Positions 16,130 to 25,010 are shown, numbered from the stretch's first letter. The stretch: DNA of 36,677 nucleotides from an uncultured Myxococcales bacterium (GCA_937902985.1 CALFNG010000163.1:1-36677); one strand, 5' to 3'. The notes: generated by a model not told the origin, from the sequence alone. Numbers and translations: made by a program.

Positions 16130-18528
16130 CGGCGCCGCAGACTGAGACGACTGCGAGTGCCACGGAAGACACGTCGCCGCCTGCGGGCATCACGCGGTTC
16201 TCGCCTGTCCTCGAAGTCTCGCCGGCGCCGGGCTTCGCGCTCCCTGGGTTGCTCGCCGGCGGGCGTGTTGAGGTCGTCGACAACGCGGGCGACGCCAGCG
16301 GGGTCGGCGCGCGGATCGCGGCGCGACTGCAGGCGCTCGGAGTCGACGCTCACGCGGTCACGCTCGCGACCAGCGAGGCCTCGGGAATCCTCTTCGCGAA
16401 GGGCATTCTCGCCAGTGATGCGTCGCAAGACGACGGCATCGCGGTTCAACGTGCCGCGCTCGCAGCCGCGAGGACTTTCGCGCGACGCGAACGGCGAGAC
16501 TCCGAGCACCGCTTCTTCGTGACCCTGCAGGACACGGGCGGCGACTTCGCCGCGTCGGGCCGCGCGGGCGAACGCGCCTGGGGCGGAGGGCTACCGGGCC
16601 TGGTCAAGACGGCCGCCGCCGAGTGGCCCGACGCCGCGGTGAAGGCCATCGACGTCGCCACAGCCGGCGCGTCTCCCGACGCAGTCGCCGAGCGCGTCGT
16701 CGCCGAGCTTCTCCTTGGGGGCCGCGACGTCGAGGTGGCCCTCGGCGCCGACGGTGGGCGCGCGACGTATCGGCACCGCCCAGTCGCCTATCGGCCGGTC
16801 CCTGCGCGCATCCGACGCGGCGCCGTCCTCATCGTGTCGGGCGGCGCTCGCGGGGTCACGGCCTCGTCGCTCGCACCCCTTTGCAAGTACGGCCCGAAGC
16901 TCGCGCTCCTCGGTCGCACCGCCCTCGTCGACGAGGCGCCCGAGACGCGCGACGCGAGTACGGACGCTGAGCTCCGACGCGCGCTCCTGGCCCGCGCGAC
17001 CGCCGCGGGATTGCCACCGAATCCGAAGGAGCTGGCGCGCGCCGCCAAGCTGATCCTCGATTGCCGCGAGATTCGCGGAAACATCGCCGCGCTCGGACGC
17101 GCGGGTGCGGAGGTGAGCTACTACCCGATCGACGTGCGCAGCGCGGGGGCCGTGCGCGAGTGCGTCGACGCGATCCGGCACGCCTGGGGCCCAATCCACG
17201 GCGTCATCCACGGAGCTGGGGTCCTCGCCGATGCGTTGCTCGCCAACCAGACCGACGAGCAGTTCGACCACGTCTTCGGCACCAAGGTCGACGGGCTGCG
17301 GCACTTGCTCTCGGCTACGGCAACCGATCCTCTCGAGCTCCTGCTCGTCTTCTCGTCGGTGGCGGGCCGCTTCGGCAACGCCGCGCAGTCCATCTACGCG
17401 ATGGCCAACGAGGTGCTCAGCGTGGTCGCGGCCAACGAGCGCGCCCGCCGAGTCGACTGCCTCGTCCGCTCGCTCGCCTGGGGTCCGTGGGACGGAGGAA
17501 TGGTCACCCCCGGGCTCGCGAAGCTCTTCGAGAAGGCCGGAGCGAAGCTCATCGCGCTCGACGTCGGGGCCGAGGCGCTGGCCCGCGAGGTGGCGAGCGA
17601 CGATGGCGCTTCGCAGGTCGTGTTGATGAACGGCGAGCCGCCGCTCACGGGACGCCCCGTTCACGGGGGGCGTACGTTCAACGGGGAAGAGCGCTTCGAC
17701 GTCCTCGTCAACGCCGCGACGTTCCCTCAGCTGACGGGCCATCGCATCACGCCAGGCGGCGTCCCTGTCGTACCCGTGGCCTTCGTGGTCGAGTGGTTCT
17801 TCCGGGCGGCGCAGTCGTGCTTTCCCTCGCTCGTCGCTCGCGGCGCCCGCGACGTGAAAGTCCTCCGGGGCGTGCCGGTCGAAGACTTCGACGGGCGCGG
17901 CGTGCGCCTCATCGTGCACGCTCGCGTGCTCGAGACTACGGCGCCGGCGACGACGCTCGAGGTGAAGCTCTTCGACGAACACGACAAGCCCCGCTACATA
18001 GCGACGGTCGAGATGGGCGCGTCTCACGCGCAGCTTGCCCCGCCGGTCGCGTCCGACGACGCACCGGGAAGCGGAGAGGGCGCGACCTGGTCGATCGAGC
18101 AGGTGTACTCGGAGGTCCTCTTTCACCGACCTCCGTTCGCGGGCCTCCGCTCGCTCGATCCGGTCTACGACGAGCGCGCGAGCGGCGAGCTCGCCGGCCT
18201 CCGCGCGGCGGCATGGCCCGACGCGCAGTGGTCGTTCGATCCTGCGATCATCGACGGCGGGCTTCAGCTCGCCTGCGTCTGGGGCCGTCACGTGCTCGGC
18301 GGCGTTCCCCTGCCGACGAGCGTCGGCGCCTTCGAGCTGTATCGAACGGGGCCCGTCGACGAGCCCGTGCGCTGCGTCTTGAAGGGACGACGCGCAGGGC
18401 AGCGCCGCGTCCTGGTCGACCTCGCTTACGTTGCCGAGAGTGGGCACCTGATCGCTTACCTTCGAGATCTCGAGATGCATTTGCCGCTCGTCGTCGACGG
18501 CAGCATCAAATCGAATGGAGCCGCGTAG
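16123..18528 (+). CDS. KR-DH region of the synthase, reached by -1 frameshift
   Basis: About 801 codons in the -1 frame relative to the KS-AT-ACP gene. A structural half-ketoreductase comes first (RFSPVLEVSP onward). The catalytic ketoreductase follows, with VSGGARGVT for NADPH and FSSVAGRFGNAAQSIYAMAN holding the Ser/Tyr. Last is a complete polyketide-type double-hotdog dehydratase, with its His at base 17740 (GHRITPGGVPVVPVAF) and its Asp at 18253 (FDPAIIDGGLQL). No ATG or GTG occurs in this frame before the catalytic ketoreductase. The only early candidate is a TTG at 16249, which has no ribosome site and would delete the first strand of the domain. Expression therefore most likely needs frameshifting at the A-run. 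The coordinates begin at the first codon after a -1 slip. The stop is eight bases from the next start, whose AGGA site overlaps it. Confidence 0.85.
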   Translation, partial: RVAAPQTETTASATEDTSPPAGITRFSPVLEVSPAPGFALPGLLAGGRVEVVDNAGDASGVGARIAARLQALGVDAHAVTLATSEASGILFAKGILASDASQDDGIAVQRAALAAARTFARRERRDSEHRFFVTLQDTGGDFAASGRAGERAWGGGLPGLVKTAAAEWPDAAVKAIDVATAGASPDAVAERVVAELLLGGRDVEVALGADGGRATYRHRPVAYRPVPARIRRGAVLIVSGGARGVTASSLAPLCKYGPKLALLGRTALVDEAPETRDASTDAELRRALLARATAAGLPPNPKELARAAKLILDCREIRGNIAALGRAGAEVSYYPIDVRSAGAVRECVDAIRHAWGPIHGVIHGAGVLADALLANQTDEQFDHVFGTKVDGLRHLLSATATDPLELLLVFSSVAGRFGNAAQSIYAMANEVLSVVAANERARRVDCLVRSLAWGPWDGGMVTPGLAKLFEKAGAKLIALDVGAEALAREVASDDGASQVVLMNGEPPLTGRPVHGGRTFNGEERFDVLVNAATFPQLTGHRITPGGVPVVPVAFVVEWFFRAAQSCFPSLVARGARDVKVLRGVPVEDFDGRGVRLIVHARVLETTAPATTLEVKLFDEHDKPRYIATVEMGASHAQLAPPVASDDAPGSGEGATWSIEQVYSEVLFHRPPFAGLRSLDPVYDERASGELAGLRAAAWPDAQWSFDPAIIDGGLQLACVWGRHVLGGVPLPTSVGAFELYRTGPVDEPVRCVLKGRRAGQRRVLVDLAYVAESGHLIAYLRDLEMHLPLVVDGSIKSNGAA

Positions 18529-18536
18529 GACCCGCC

Positions 18537-21500
18537 ATGCAGAAGCGACTCGGTGACTCAAGAACGGACACGACGGTCGAGATCGAACGGATGCCTCGCG
18601 CGCCGGCGCGACCCGAAGCGATCCCACCGAGGCGCTCGACGCCCCCTTCGACCGCGGGCGTGGTCCCGGCGGGACACCCCGTCTTCGCTCATCATGAGCG
18701 CGTGTCGGCGGCGCACACCGAGTTCCTTCGAACTCAAGAACGGGTGCACCTCGAGTTCCTCGCCCACCGCAAGCGCCTCCTCGAGTGGCTCGATGAGGCA
18801 GGCCGGCATGTGGAACCAGTCGCGTTCGAGCAAGGGCCGCTCCCTACGTGGTCCGTGCCGGCGCCCATCGCCGCGACCGAAGCGAGACCGCCGCTCCCTA
18901 TGCCCGCCGCCGCCGTCGTCCCGCCCCCTTCTCCGACTGGCGAGCGACGTACCCTTGCAATCACGTGGGACGATGCGCTCCTCGACTCCCACGTAGCTCC
19001 CCTTGCGCTCGTCTTTTCTGCCCTGTCGGGGATCGTCTCCGAGAGCGCGAACGGCATCGCCGAGGGCCACTTCGGCGTACTCGATTGCGAGCTCCGCGGC
19101 CTCGGTACCCTCGCAGGGTCGGGCGACACGATCGTCACCGATCTCGTTGCGCCGCCTCGCGTGACAGGCCCCGCGCAGACGCCGTTCCGCCTCGTCGCGC
19201 AGGTCGTTCGAACGGGACATGGCGAACAGCCGCTGGTCGAGGTTCACGGCGTTCGCTCGACGGATGCGCTCTCGGCACAAGCGCCTCCGCGGGGGCCCGC
19301 CGCGGGCGCGCCTGTAGCCAACCACGTCCCGCGCACATGGACGGCGAAGCGTAAGCTCACGGAGCGCGAGGTCGCGGCCCTCTACGAGGGCGAAATCCTC
19401 TCGACCTTCGGCGCCGGCTTCGAGCGCGCCGGCAGCCACACGCGCACGCCGCCCCTCCCGGGCGGCTCGGTCGTTCGGCTCACCGGCGTGAGTGGCATCG
19501 ATGCCACGGGCGGCCCGTGGTCGATGGGCTCGCTCAGCGCCAGGGCCGCCCCCCGCGTCGGAGATCCTCTCGTCCCCAACGACCCCGGCCTTCGCCTCGG
19601 CCGCGTGTTCCAAGGTGCCCAGCAGGTGCTCGCGCTCTTCGTCATGGCGGCCGGCGGAACGATCGCGCGCGACGGATGGCGCTTCGAGGCGACCGTCGAT
19701 CACGCGAGCCATCTGCGGTTCTTCGGCGCACCGCCGCCCGACGCGCCGCTCGACTACGAGCTGGTCGTCGAGACGCTCGAAGGCGGCCCTTGGTCGAAGA
19801 TCGTGGGCGACGTCAAAGCCTGGGCAAACGGACAGCTCGTGATGAATGCCGAGCGGGTGGCGCTCCAGCTCGTCCCCGATTTTCCGCTGACGAGCAATCG
19901 GGGCCTCTACGCCGACGGGCAGGCGGACCACGTGTCGGGCCGGCCCGCGGCGGACATCGACGGCTTTCGCCTCGACTACGCGTCGTTGGTGGCGGGCGCC
20001 GTGGGCCGACCGACCGATGCGTTCAACCAGGCGGGCGCGTTCTTCGAGACCGGCGAGCGGCAGATGCCGCGGTTGCCCGGGCCGCCCTACCACTTCGTCA
20101 CGCGGGTCACCCACGTCGCCGGGGAACGCCTCTCGATGCGGCCCGGGGCCGAGGCGACGATGGAGTACGACGTCCCGGTCGACGCCTGGTATTTCGACGA
20201 AAACGGCAACCGGTCGATGCCGTGGTGCGTCCTCCTCGAGGCGGCGCTGCAGCCGTGCGGATGGCTCTCGGTCTACGTGGGGTGCCCCATCGTCGCGAGC
20301 GAGAACGTGTTCTTCCGTAACCTCGACGGTGCTGGCAAGATGACCGGCGAGGTCTTCGGCGGCAGCACGGTACGAACGCACACCAAGGTCACGTCGGTCT
20401 CGAGCCTGTCCGGGATCATCCTGATCTCCTACAAGATCGAGTGCCACGTCGGAGACCGCGAGGTCTGCAACCTCACGGCGGCCTTCGGGTACTTCCCGAA
20501 TTTCGCGCTCGACGCACAGGGCGGGCTGCCGACGAAGCCCGAGCAGCGGACTCGCCTCCTGGTCGAGTCCCCCTTGCGCTTCGATCTGTCGGAGCGGCCC
20601 GAAAAATACTGCGCTGGTCCGTTGCGCCTGCCCGGCCCGATGTTGCTCATGATCGACCAGGTCACCGGTTTCTGGCCCGACGAGGGCCCCATCGGAAAGG
20701 GACGTCTCCGGGTCGAGAAGGCCGTGAAGCCGCGGGAGTGGTACTTCAAGTCGCACTTCTACAGCGACCCGGTGCAGCCCGGCTCTCTCGGCATCGAGCA
20801 GATGCTCCAGGCGCTCCAGTTCTACGTGATCGAGGAGAACCTCGCGGCGGGGATCGAGAAGCCCTACTTCGAGCCGCTCGCCCTCGACAGCCACGTCTCG
20901 TGGAAATTCCGCGGCCAGGTGCGGCCCGAGAACAAGCACATCGTCTCCGAGGTCGACATCGTCTCCATCGAGTCGACTCCCGAGGGCGTGACCGTGCTCG
21001 CCAACGGGTCGCTCTGGGTCGACGGAGTGCGCTGCTACGAGGCCAAGGCCATCGGCGTACGCGTCCGCGGCCATCGCGAGGTGCTCGCGCTGCCCCCGCG
21101 CGTGATCGACAGCGTGCTCGATCCGGCGGTCGATGCCTGGGTGACCGATCACCGTCCGAGTTACACGGTGCCGGTGATGCCCATGATGAGCATGGTCGAT
21201 CGCCTCGCCTCGGCGGCGCTCGAGCACGTTCGTGCGTCGTACCCACGCATCGACGGCGCGCCCGAGTGGGTCGTCGTCGCGGGCAACGACCTACGAGCCC
21301 TCGGGTGGCTCATCTGCGATCGACCGAAGAACCTGCGCACGGAGGTGCGTACCGTCCTCGCTCGTGCCGTGCATCGCACGGAGGAGGTCGACGTCCTCGC
21401 CTCCCTCTACGACCTGGGCGACGGCGGAGCAGCACCCAAACGCGTCGCCTCGGGCCGAATTCGCATCGCGCGGGCGTTCGCCAGGCCTCCCGCGGCCTGG

Positions 21501-22298
21501 CCGCCGCTCGAAGATGGAGTCGCTGCGCCGAACCCGTACACGTCGGGATCGATCTTCTGGGGACCGAAGCTCCAGGTGCTCAGGCGGCTCGCCCTGAGCG
21601 GGCGCGGCGCGTCGGCCGACCTCGACGCGGCCGGCGCCGACGCGCCCGTCGGCGCCATCCATCACATCTTGCTCGACGGCGCCCTCCACGGCGTGCCTCA
21701 CGACGAGCTCGAACGTTGGTCCGACAAGATCTCGCCGGGACACATGGGGGTGCCCGTGCGCTTGACCGCGCAGTTCTTCGGGCCGCCGCCCACCGCGGGG
21801 ACCGTTCGCGCGGAGGTTCGCTTCGCCGGTTTCGATGGCGCCAACGCCTTCCCGATGTACCTGATCCAGATGATCGGACCCGACGGACGCGTGTGGGCGA
21901 CGCTCCGCCACGTCGAGATGTTGATCCCGTTCGGACATCGGGCGCTCTCGAAGGCGGACCGCATCCCCTTCCTCGTCGAGCGACGCTACCAGGCCAAGAC
22001 CGGCCTCTCCGAGTTCCACGAGGGCAGGACCACTCTGCGCGCGGCTGACGTGAAGCGTATGGACGGCCTCCCAGGCAGCGTGGCTCACGTCTACGGTCTG
22101 GAGCGCGACGCACCCATCGACAACCGGGTCATCGCGATCAAAGACCATGTGGGCCAGCTGGCCAAAGCGCATCCCGGGAACGTCCATGTCACCCCTGCGC
22201 TCACGGAAGCGTGGAGCGACGCCGAGCCGGCGAAGCGCTATCCGGTCGTGGTCGAGTTGCACGGCGCGGATGTCGTGATCCGCGACGTCTCGCGATAA
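18537..22298 (+). CDS. PfaC-like multi-hotdog dehydratase subunit lacking KS-CLF
   Basis: A 1253-residue protein matching the dehydratase part of PfaC/Pfa3. Residues ~45-90 form a charged helix (HERVSAAHTEFLRTQERVHL). Then come three FabA-like hotdog regions: a degenerate one (~280-440), one with WYFDENGNRSMPWCVLLEAALQ (~560-585), and one with HFYSDPVQPGSLGIEQMLQ (His740, Glu754, spaced as the catalytic pair in FabA/FabZ). The C-terminus is a second double-hotdog dehydratase with His872 (DHRPSYTVPVMP) and Asp1047 (LLDGALHG). Only the third FabA-like unit and the C-terminal one keep their catalytic residues. Canonical Pfa3/PfaC proteins begin with KS-CLF, and myxobacterial Pfa3 ends in an acyltransferase; both are absent here. 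The ATG at 18537 follows AGGA in the previous stop region. Confidence 0.88.
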   Translation: MQKRLGDSRTDTTVEIERMPRAPARPEAIPPRRSTPPSTAGVVPAGHPVFAHHERVSAAHTEFLRTQERVHLEFLAHRKRLLEWLDEAGRHVEPVAFEQGPLPTWSVPAPIAATEARPPLPMPAAAVVPPPSPTGERRTLAITWDDALLDSHVAPLALVFSALSGIVSESANGIAEGHFGVLDCELRGLGTLAGSGDTIVTDLVAPPRVTGPAQTPFRLVAQVVRTGHGEQPLVEVHGVRSTDALSAQAPPRGPAAGAPVANHVPRTWTAKRKLTEREVAALYEGEILSTFGAGFERAGSHTRTPPLPGGSVVRLTGVSGIDATGGPWSMGSLSARAAPRVGDPLVPNDPGLRLGRVFQGAQQVLALFVMAAGGTIARDGWRFEATVDHASHLRFFGAPPPDAPLDYELVVETLEGGPWSKIVGDVKAWANGQLVMNAERVALQLVPDFPLTSNRGLYADGQADHVSGRPAADIDGFRLDYASLVAGAVGRPTDAFNQAGAFFETGERQMPRLPGPPYHFVTRVTHVAGERLSMRPGAEATMEYDVPVDAWYFDENGNRSMPWCVLLEAALQPCGWLSVYVGCPIVASENVFFRNLDGAGKMTGEVFGGSTVRTHTKVTSVSSLSGIILISYKIECHVGDREVCNLTAAFGYFPNFALDAQGGLPTKPEQRTRLLVESPLRFDLSERPEKYCAGPLRLPGPMLLMIDQVTGFWPDEGPIGKGRLRVEKAVKPREWYFKSHFYSDPVQPGSLGIEQMLQALQFYVIEENLAAGIEKPYFEPLALDSHVSWKFRGQVRPENKHIVSEVDIVSIESTPEGVTVLANGSLWVDGVRCYEAKAIGVRVRGHREVLALPPRVIDSVLDPAVDAWVTDHRPSYTVPVMPMMSMVDRLASAALEHVRASYPRIDGAPEWVVVAGNDLRALGWLICDRPKNLRTEVRTVLARAVHRTEEVDVLASLYDLGDGGAAPKRVASGRIRIARAFARPPAAWPPLEDGVAAPNPYTSGSIFWGPKLQVLRRLALSGRGASADLDAAGADAPVGAIHHILLDGALHGVPHDELERWSDKISPGHMGVPVRLTAQFFGPPPTAGTVRAEVRFAGFDGANAFPMYLIQMIGPDGRVWATLRHVEMLIPFGHRALSKADRIPFLVERRYQAKTGLSEFHEGRTTLRAADVKRMDGLPGSVAHVYGLERDAPIDNRVIAIKDHVGQLAKAHPGNVHVTPALTEAWSDAEPAKRYPVVVELHGADVVIRDVSR

Positions 22299-22441
22299 AA
22301 CCGTGACGATTCCGGAAGGCCGCCAGATGCGTCAGCGTGGCGCCCGGGGGCGGTGTGCTCTCGGGATGTCGCTCAACGACGCCCTGAGACGCCATCACGT
22401 GGCGCCTCCGAGCTAGGGCAATAGACTGCGGCGGCGATCGT

Positions 22442-23443
22442 CTACCCGCGCTGCCCCCACTGCTCGAACACGCTCTGACGGGTACGAGCCACCACCTCGA
22501 GCGCGTGCTTCATGCGAACGGGCACGGGAACCTTGGCGTCGGCGCCTTCACTCGGGAACAGAACCTCGCAGACGCCCTCGAAGGCGCGGCGGAGCGGTGG
22601 GTCTGCCGGCCACTGGGGGAACTCGGCGCGGATCTTCGTGTCGATGTCGGCCTGCTTGCGGAACGCCATTCCGAGCATGCTGCGCGGGTCGACCCCGATC
22701 TCGATGAGATCGCGTTCGATCGTCTTCAGACTGAAGAGCGTCGCCACGAGCAGATCGAGCTGGAACGCCGCAAGGCTGATGGCGCCGGGCATCGACAGCC
22801 TCGCCACCATCTGCGGGACGAGCTGGATGCCGAGGCCGATATGCCTCGCTTCGTCGCGCTCGTAGTACGTCATCAGCTCGCTCAGCACGGGCTCGACCTC
22901 GATCTCGCGAACGCGCTGAAAGGCGACGAAGGCGACGGTCTCGACCGTCAGCTGCATCCCGATCAGCTTCTTCAAGAGGTTGTTGGTGCCGAGCGTCCGC
23001 TGCAGGACTCGCTGCGCCCAGAACTCGAGCTTCGCCGGCTTCTCTCCCAGCGTCTCGAGGTAGTCGTGCATCACGTAGAAGTGGCGGGCCTCGTCGTGCA
23101 CCTGACTCGCGGCGGCCAGCTTGGCCTCGAGGGGAACCAGCCGGTCCGCGAGCTGCGCGCTGATCTTCCAGGCCGCGAGCTCGCCCCACATGATCATCCC
23201 GAACACGCGCGCCAGCGCTCTGCGCTTCTCGGGCGCGAGGTTGGGCTTGCCGTACTTGGCGATCGCTTGCGCCAGGACGTCGCGCCCGTCCCAGATCTTG
23301 GACTGACCCACGTGGTAGATGTTCTCCATCCGGCGCGCGCGACGAGCCTCAGCCTCCGGGTAGGCCACGTCGAACATGTCGTACGGGAGGGCGGTGCTTT
23401 CGTCGTGACGACCGAAGAGAGCCAGGAGACGGTTCGACATCAT
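22442..23443 (-). CDS. Ferritin-like di-iron protein (putative lipid oxygenase/desaturase)
   Basis: A 333-residue helical protein with the full carboxylate-bridged di-iron ligand set: Glu88 (MWGELAAW), Glu118 and His121 (VHDEARHFY), Glu168 (LTVETVAF), and Glu198 and His201 (ERDEARHIG). This is the ferritin-like oxidase arrangement shared by acyl-ACP desaturases, AurF-type N-oxygenases and related enzymes. The exact family is not clear to me, so the reaction (hydroxylation, desaturation or N-oxidation) is open. Its ATG overlaps the TGA of the upstream glycosyltransferase (ATGA), so the two are translationally coupled. Convergent with the synthase operon 143 bp away, it is a plausible tailoring enzyme for the synthase product. 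No membrane segments are evident. Confidence 0.82.
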   Translation of the reverse strand: MMSNRLLALFGRHDESTALPYDMFDVAYPEAEARRARRMENIYHVGQSKIWDGRDVLAQAIAKYGKPNLAPEKRRALARVFGMIMWGELAAWKISAQLADRLVPLEAKLAAASQVHDEARHFYVMHDYLETLGEKPAKLEFWAQRVLQRTLGTNNLLKKLIGMQLTVETVAFVAFQRVREIEVEPVLSELMTYYERDEARHIGLGIQLVPQMVARLSMPGAISLAAFQLDLLVATLFSLKTIERDLIEIGVDPRSMLGMAFRKQADIDTKIRAEFPQWPADPPLRRAFEGVCEVLFPSEGADAKVPVPVRMKHALEVVARTRQSVFEQWGQRG

Positions 23444-24768
23444 GCTACGGCGCTCTCCGTGTCGAGGGGCGGAAGGAGTTGCAAGATGGCCGTCGCCGTG
23501 ACGGGGTGCTCCCGCGGGTCCTTGTGCTGCAGGAAATCGTGGATGTGCAGCGCCGCACGGCGGCGCCCATCCATGCGCGAGATGCGCGCGGCGAGCTGCC
23601 GACAGCGCTCTCGATAGCGTGTCTCGTTCAGGACCTTGCGCACTGCCTTGTCGAGCGCTGGGCCGCTGTACTCCTTGTTCGACATCTGGATGCCGATACC
23701 GAGCGCTTCGACCTGACGCATGTTGATCTCCTGGTCGAACATCGTCGGGAAGCCGATGACGGGAACCCCGCACGACAGGGCCTGGTATACCGTGCCGTTG
23801 CCGCCGTGCGAGACGACGACGTCGCTCACGGCCATCAGCGCGTCGCCAGGCGCGTACTTCGCGATGAACACGTTGGAAGGCGGGTTCGGAATCTCGGCGA
23901 GTCCACCTGTGGTGATGAGCACCTGGAACTCGGTGTTCCCGAAGACCCGCACCGCCTCTTCGAAGAACTTCGTGTCGCCGGTAGAGCCCATCGTGAAGTA
24001 AATCGTGGGCCGGCCCGGCTGCAGCTTCGAGAACCAGGACGGCAGGCCGATGTTCGCGTCCCAGAGCAGCGGCCCGATGTAGCGGAAGCTCGGAGGCGTG
24101 TTGCGTACGACGGGCATGAACTCGGGCAGGTCCGGCATCAGAGTGATGTCGCCCTCGACGGCCTCCCACATCGAGCGGAGGGGTGGCAGACCGTGCCGCT
24201 TCCGTGCGTCTTTGTATCCCAGGGCCCCATACTTCATCTGGAGCTCGATCAGCTTCGGGAACGCCGCCTTCGCCAGCCACTTCCCGAGGACCTTCGACGT
24301 GATGTGCCCCTCGGGTGGCTCGATCGGCTGCGCGAAGCGGTCGGTCCAGCACGCATTGGCAACGGCGACGTAGGGGATGCCGAAGGCTCGCGCGCTCGTC
24401 GACATCGACCAGCGCATGTCGGCGACCACAGCGTCGGGCTTGATGGCCTCGAGCGCCTGCAGGTCGGCCGCCACCGACTGATCGCAGATCGACTTCCACC
24501 AGCTCAAGCGGGGAGGCGTCCCTTTGCGCGCCACGTCCATCGTGATGTCGCGGTTCACAGTGAACACCGGCACCACCTCGAAACCAGCGTCGCGGGGGAT
24601 GTGGGTGTAAGGACCGTCGCAGCAGAAAACGACGCGATGACCGAAACAGTGGCGCAGCGCCCGCCCCACCTCGAACGATCGCGTTACATGCGCAAGGAAG
24701 CCGCCATCGCAGAAGACTGCGATCGTCTTTTTCGCGTTGCGCGCGCTGCGACCCTGTTGTCTCGCCAT
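23440..24768 (-). CDS. GT1-family (MGT/UGT-type) glycosyltransferase
   Basis: A 442-residue GT-B glycosyltransferase. The N-terminal acceptor domain starts TIAVFCDGGFLAHVTR, with His26 in the position of the usual catalytic His. The C-terminal nucleotide-sugar domain has FTMGSTGD (258-265), FIAKYAPGDALM, HGGNGTVYQALSCGVPVIGF (321-340) and DQEINM (345-350), the family's donor-binding signature. Related enzymes glycosylate lipids and polyketides from UDP- or dTDP-sugars, including rhamnosyltransferases of the RhlB/MGT type. The ATG at 24768 has GGGAG upstream. A TTG at 24828 lies inside or before the candidate sigma-54 promoter and is rejected. The gene is coupled to the di-iron gene, and a complete dTDP-rhamnose set lies 2-5 kb away, so rhamnose transfer to the synthase product is the leading but unproven guess. 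Confidence 0.87.
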   Translation of the reverse strand: MARQQGRSARNAKKTIAVFCDGGFLAHVTRSFEVGRALRHCFGHRVVFCCDGPYTHIPRDAGFEVVPVFTVNRDITMDVARKGTPPRLSWWKSICDQSVAADLQALEAIKPDAVVADMRWSMSTSARAFGIPYVAVANACWTDRFAQPIEPPEGHITSKVLGKWLAKAAFPKLIELQMKYGALGYKDARKRHGLPPLRSMWEAVEGDITLMPDLPEFMPVVRNTPPSFRYIGPLLWDANIGLPSWFSKLQPGRPTIYFTMGSTGDTKFFEEAVRVFGNTEFQVLITTGGLAEIPNPPSNVFIAKYAPGDALMAVSDVVVSHGGNGTVYQALSCGVPVIGFPTMFDQEINMRQVEALGIGIQMSNKEYSGPALDKAVRKVLNETRYRERCRQLAARISRMDGRRRAALHIHDFLQHKDPREHPVTATAILQLLPPLDTESAVA

Positions 24769-24811
24769 TGCGTTTTGCGCTCCCGGGAGTTGCTCGTCGA
24801 CGATCGAACGC

Positions 24812-24827
24812 TGCAGCCCTCGTTCCA
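24812..24827 (-). promoter_or_regulatory. Candidate sigma-54 promoter of the glycosyltransferase/di-iron operon
   Basis: Read on the minus strand, TGGAACG-AGGG-CTGCA matches 10 of 12 positions of TGGCACG-N4-TTGCW, with the invariant GG and GC correctly spaced. Transcription would start near 24801, ~33 nt before the ATG at 24768. This also argues against the upstream TTG start. Confidence 0.58.
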
Positions 24828-24910
24828 AGGCCCAGGGCCTCGATCGCGCCCGATTTCATCGGGCGAATTGACCCAAAGAAAGGTGCGCTCAACCGACTTG
24901 AGTAACATAG

Positions 24911-24932
24911 TGCACAGGGTGAGCGCTGTGCA
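24911..24932. promoter_or_regulatory. TGCACA-N10-TGTGCA dyad, candidate activator-binding site
   Basis: A perfect 6-bp inverted repeat with a 10-nt spacer. It lies between two divergent sigma-54 promoter candidates: about 85 bp upstream of the glycosyltransferase promoter and about 100 bp upstream of the promoter for activator 2. That is the usual distance for an enhancer-binding protein site. Binding by the FHA activators is inferred. Confidence 0.45.
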
Positions 24933-24988
24933 GCGCTTGCGCGCAGATCCGTTCTCACTATACAGCTAGGTCAAGCGCACGTCCTTCG

Positions 24989-25010
24989 TACCGTCTGTAT
25001 GTGGTAAGGC
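24989..25010. promoter_or_regulatory. Partial copy of the TetR operator sequence
   Basis: TACCGTCTG and GGTAAGGC, separated by TATGT, repeat the bases at 69-84 (TACCGTCT-GGTAAGGC) except for the insertion, which moves the half-sites apart. It lies upstream of activator 2. It may be a decayed or variant operator, or coincidence. Confidence 0.3.

Noticed and set aside
16123-18528. KR-DH region as a pseudogene or as a separate gene from TTG 16249
   Set aside because: The frame is intact for ~800 codons with all catalytic residues, so decay is unlikely. The TTG has no ribosome site and removes the first strand of the domain. Frameshift at A10, or a sequencing error there, explains the data better.
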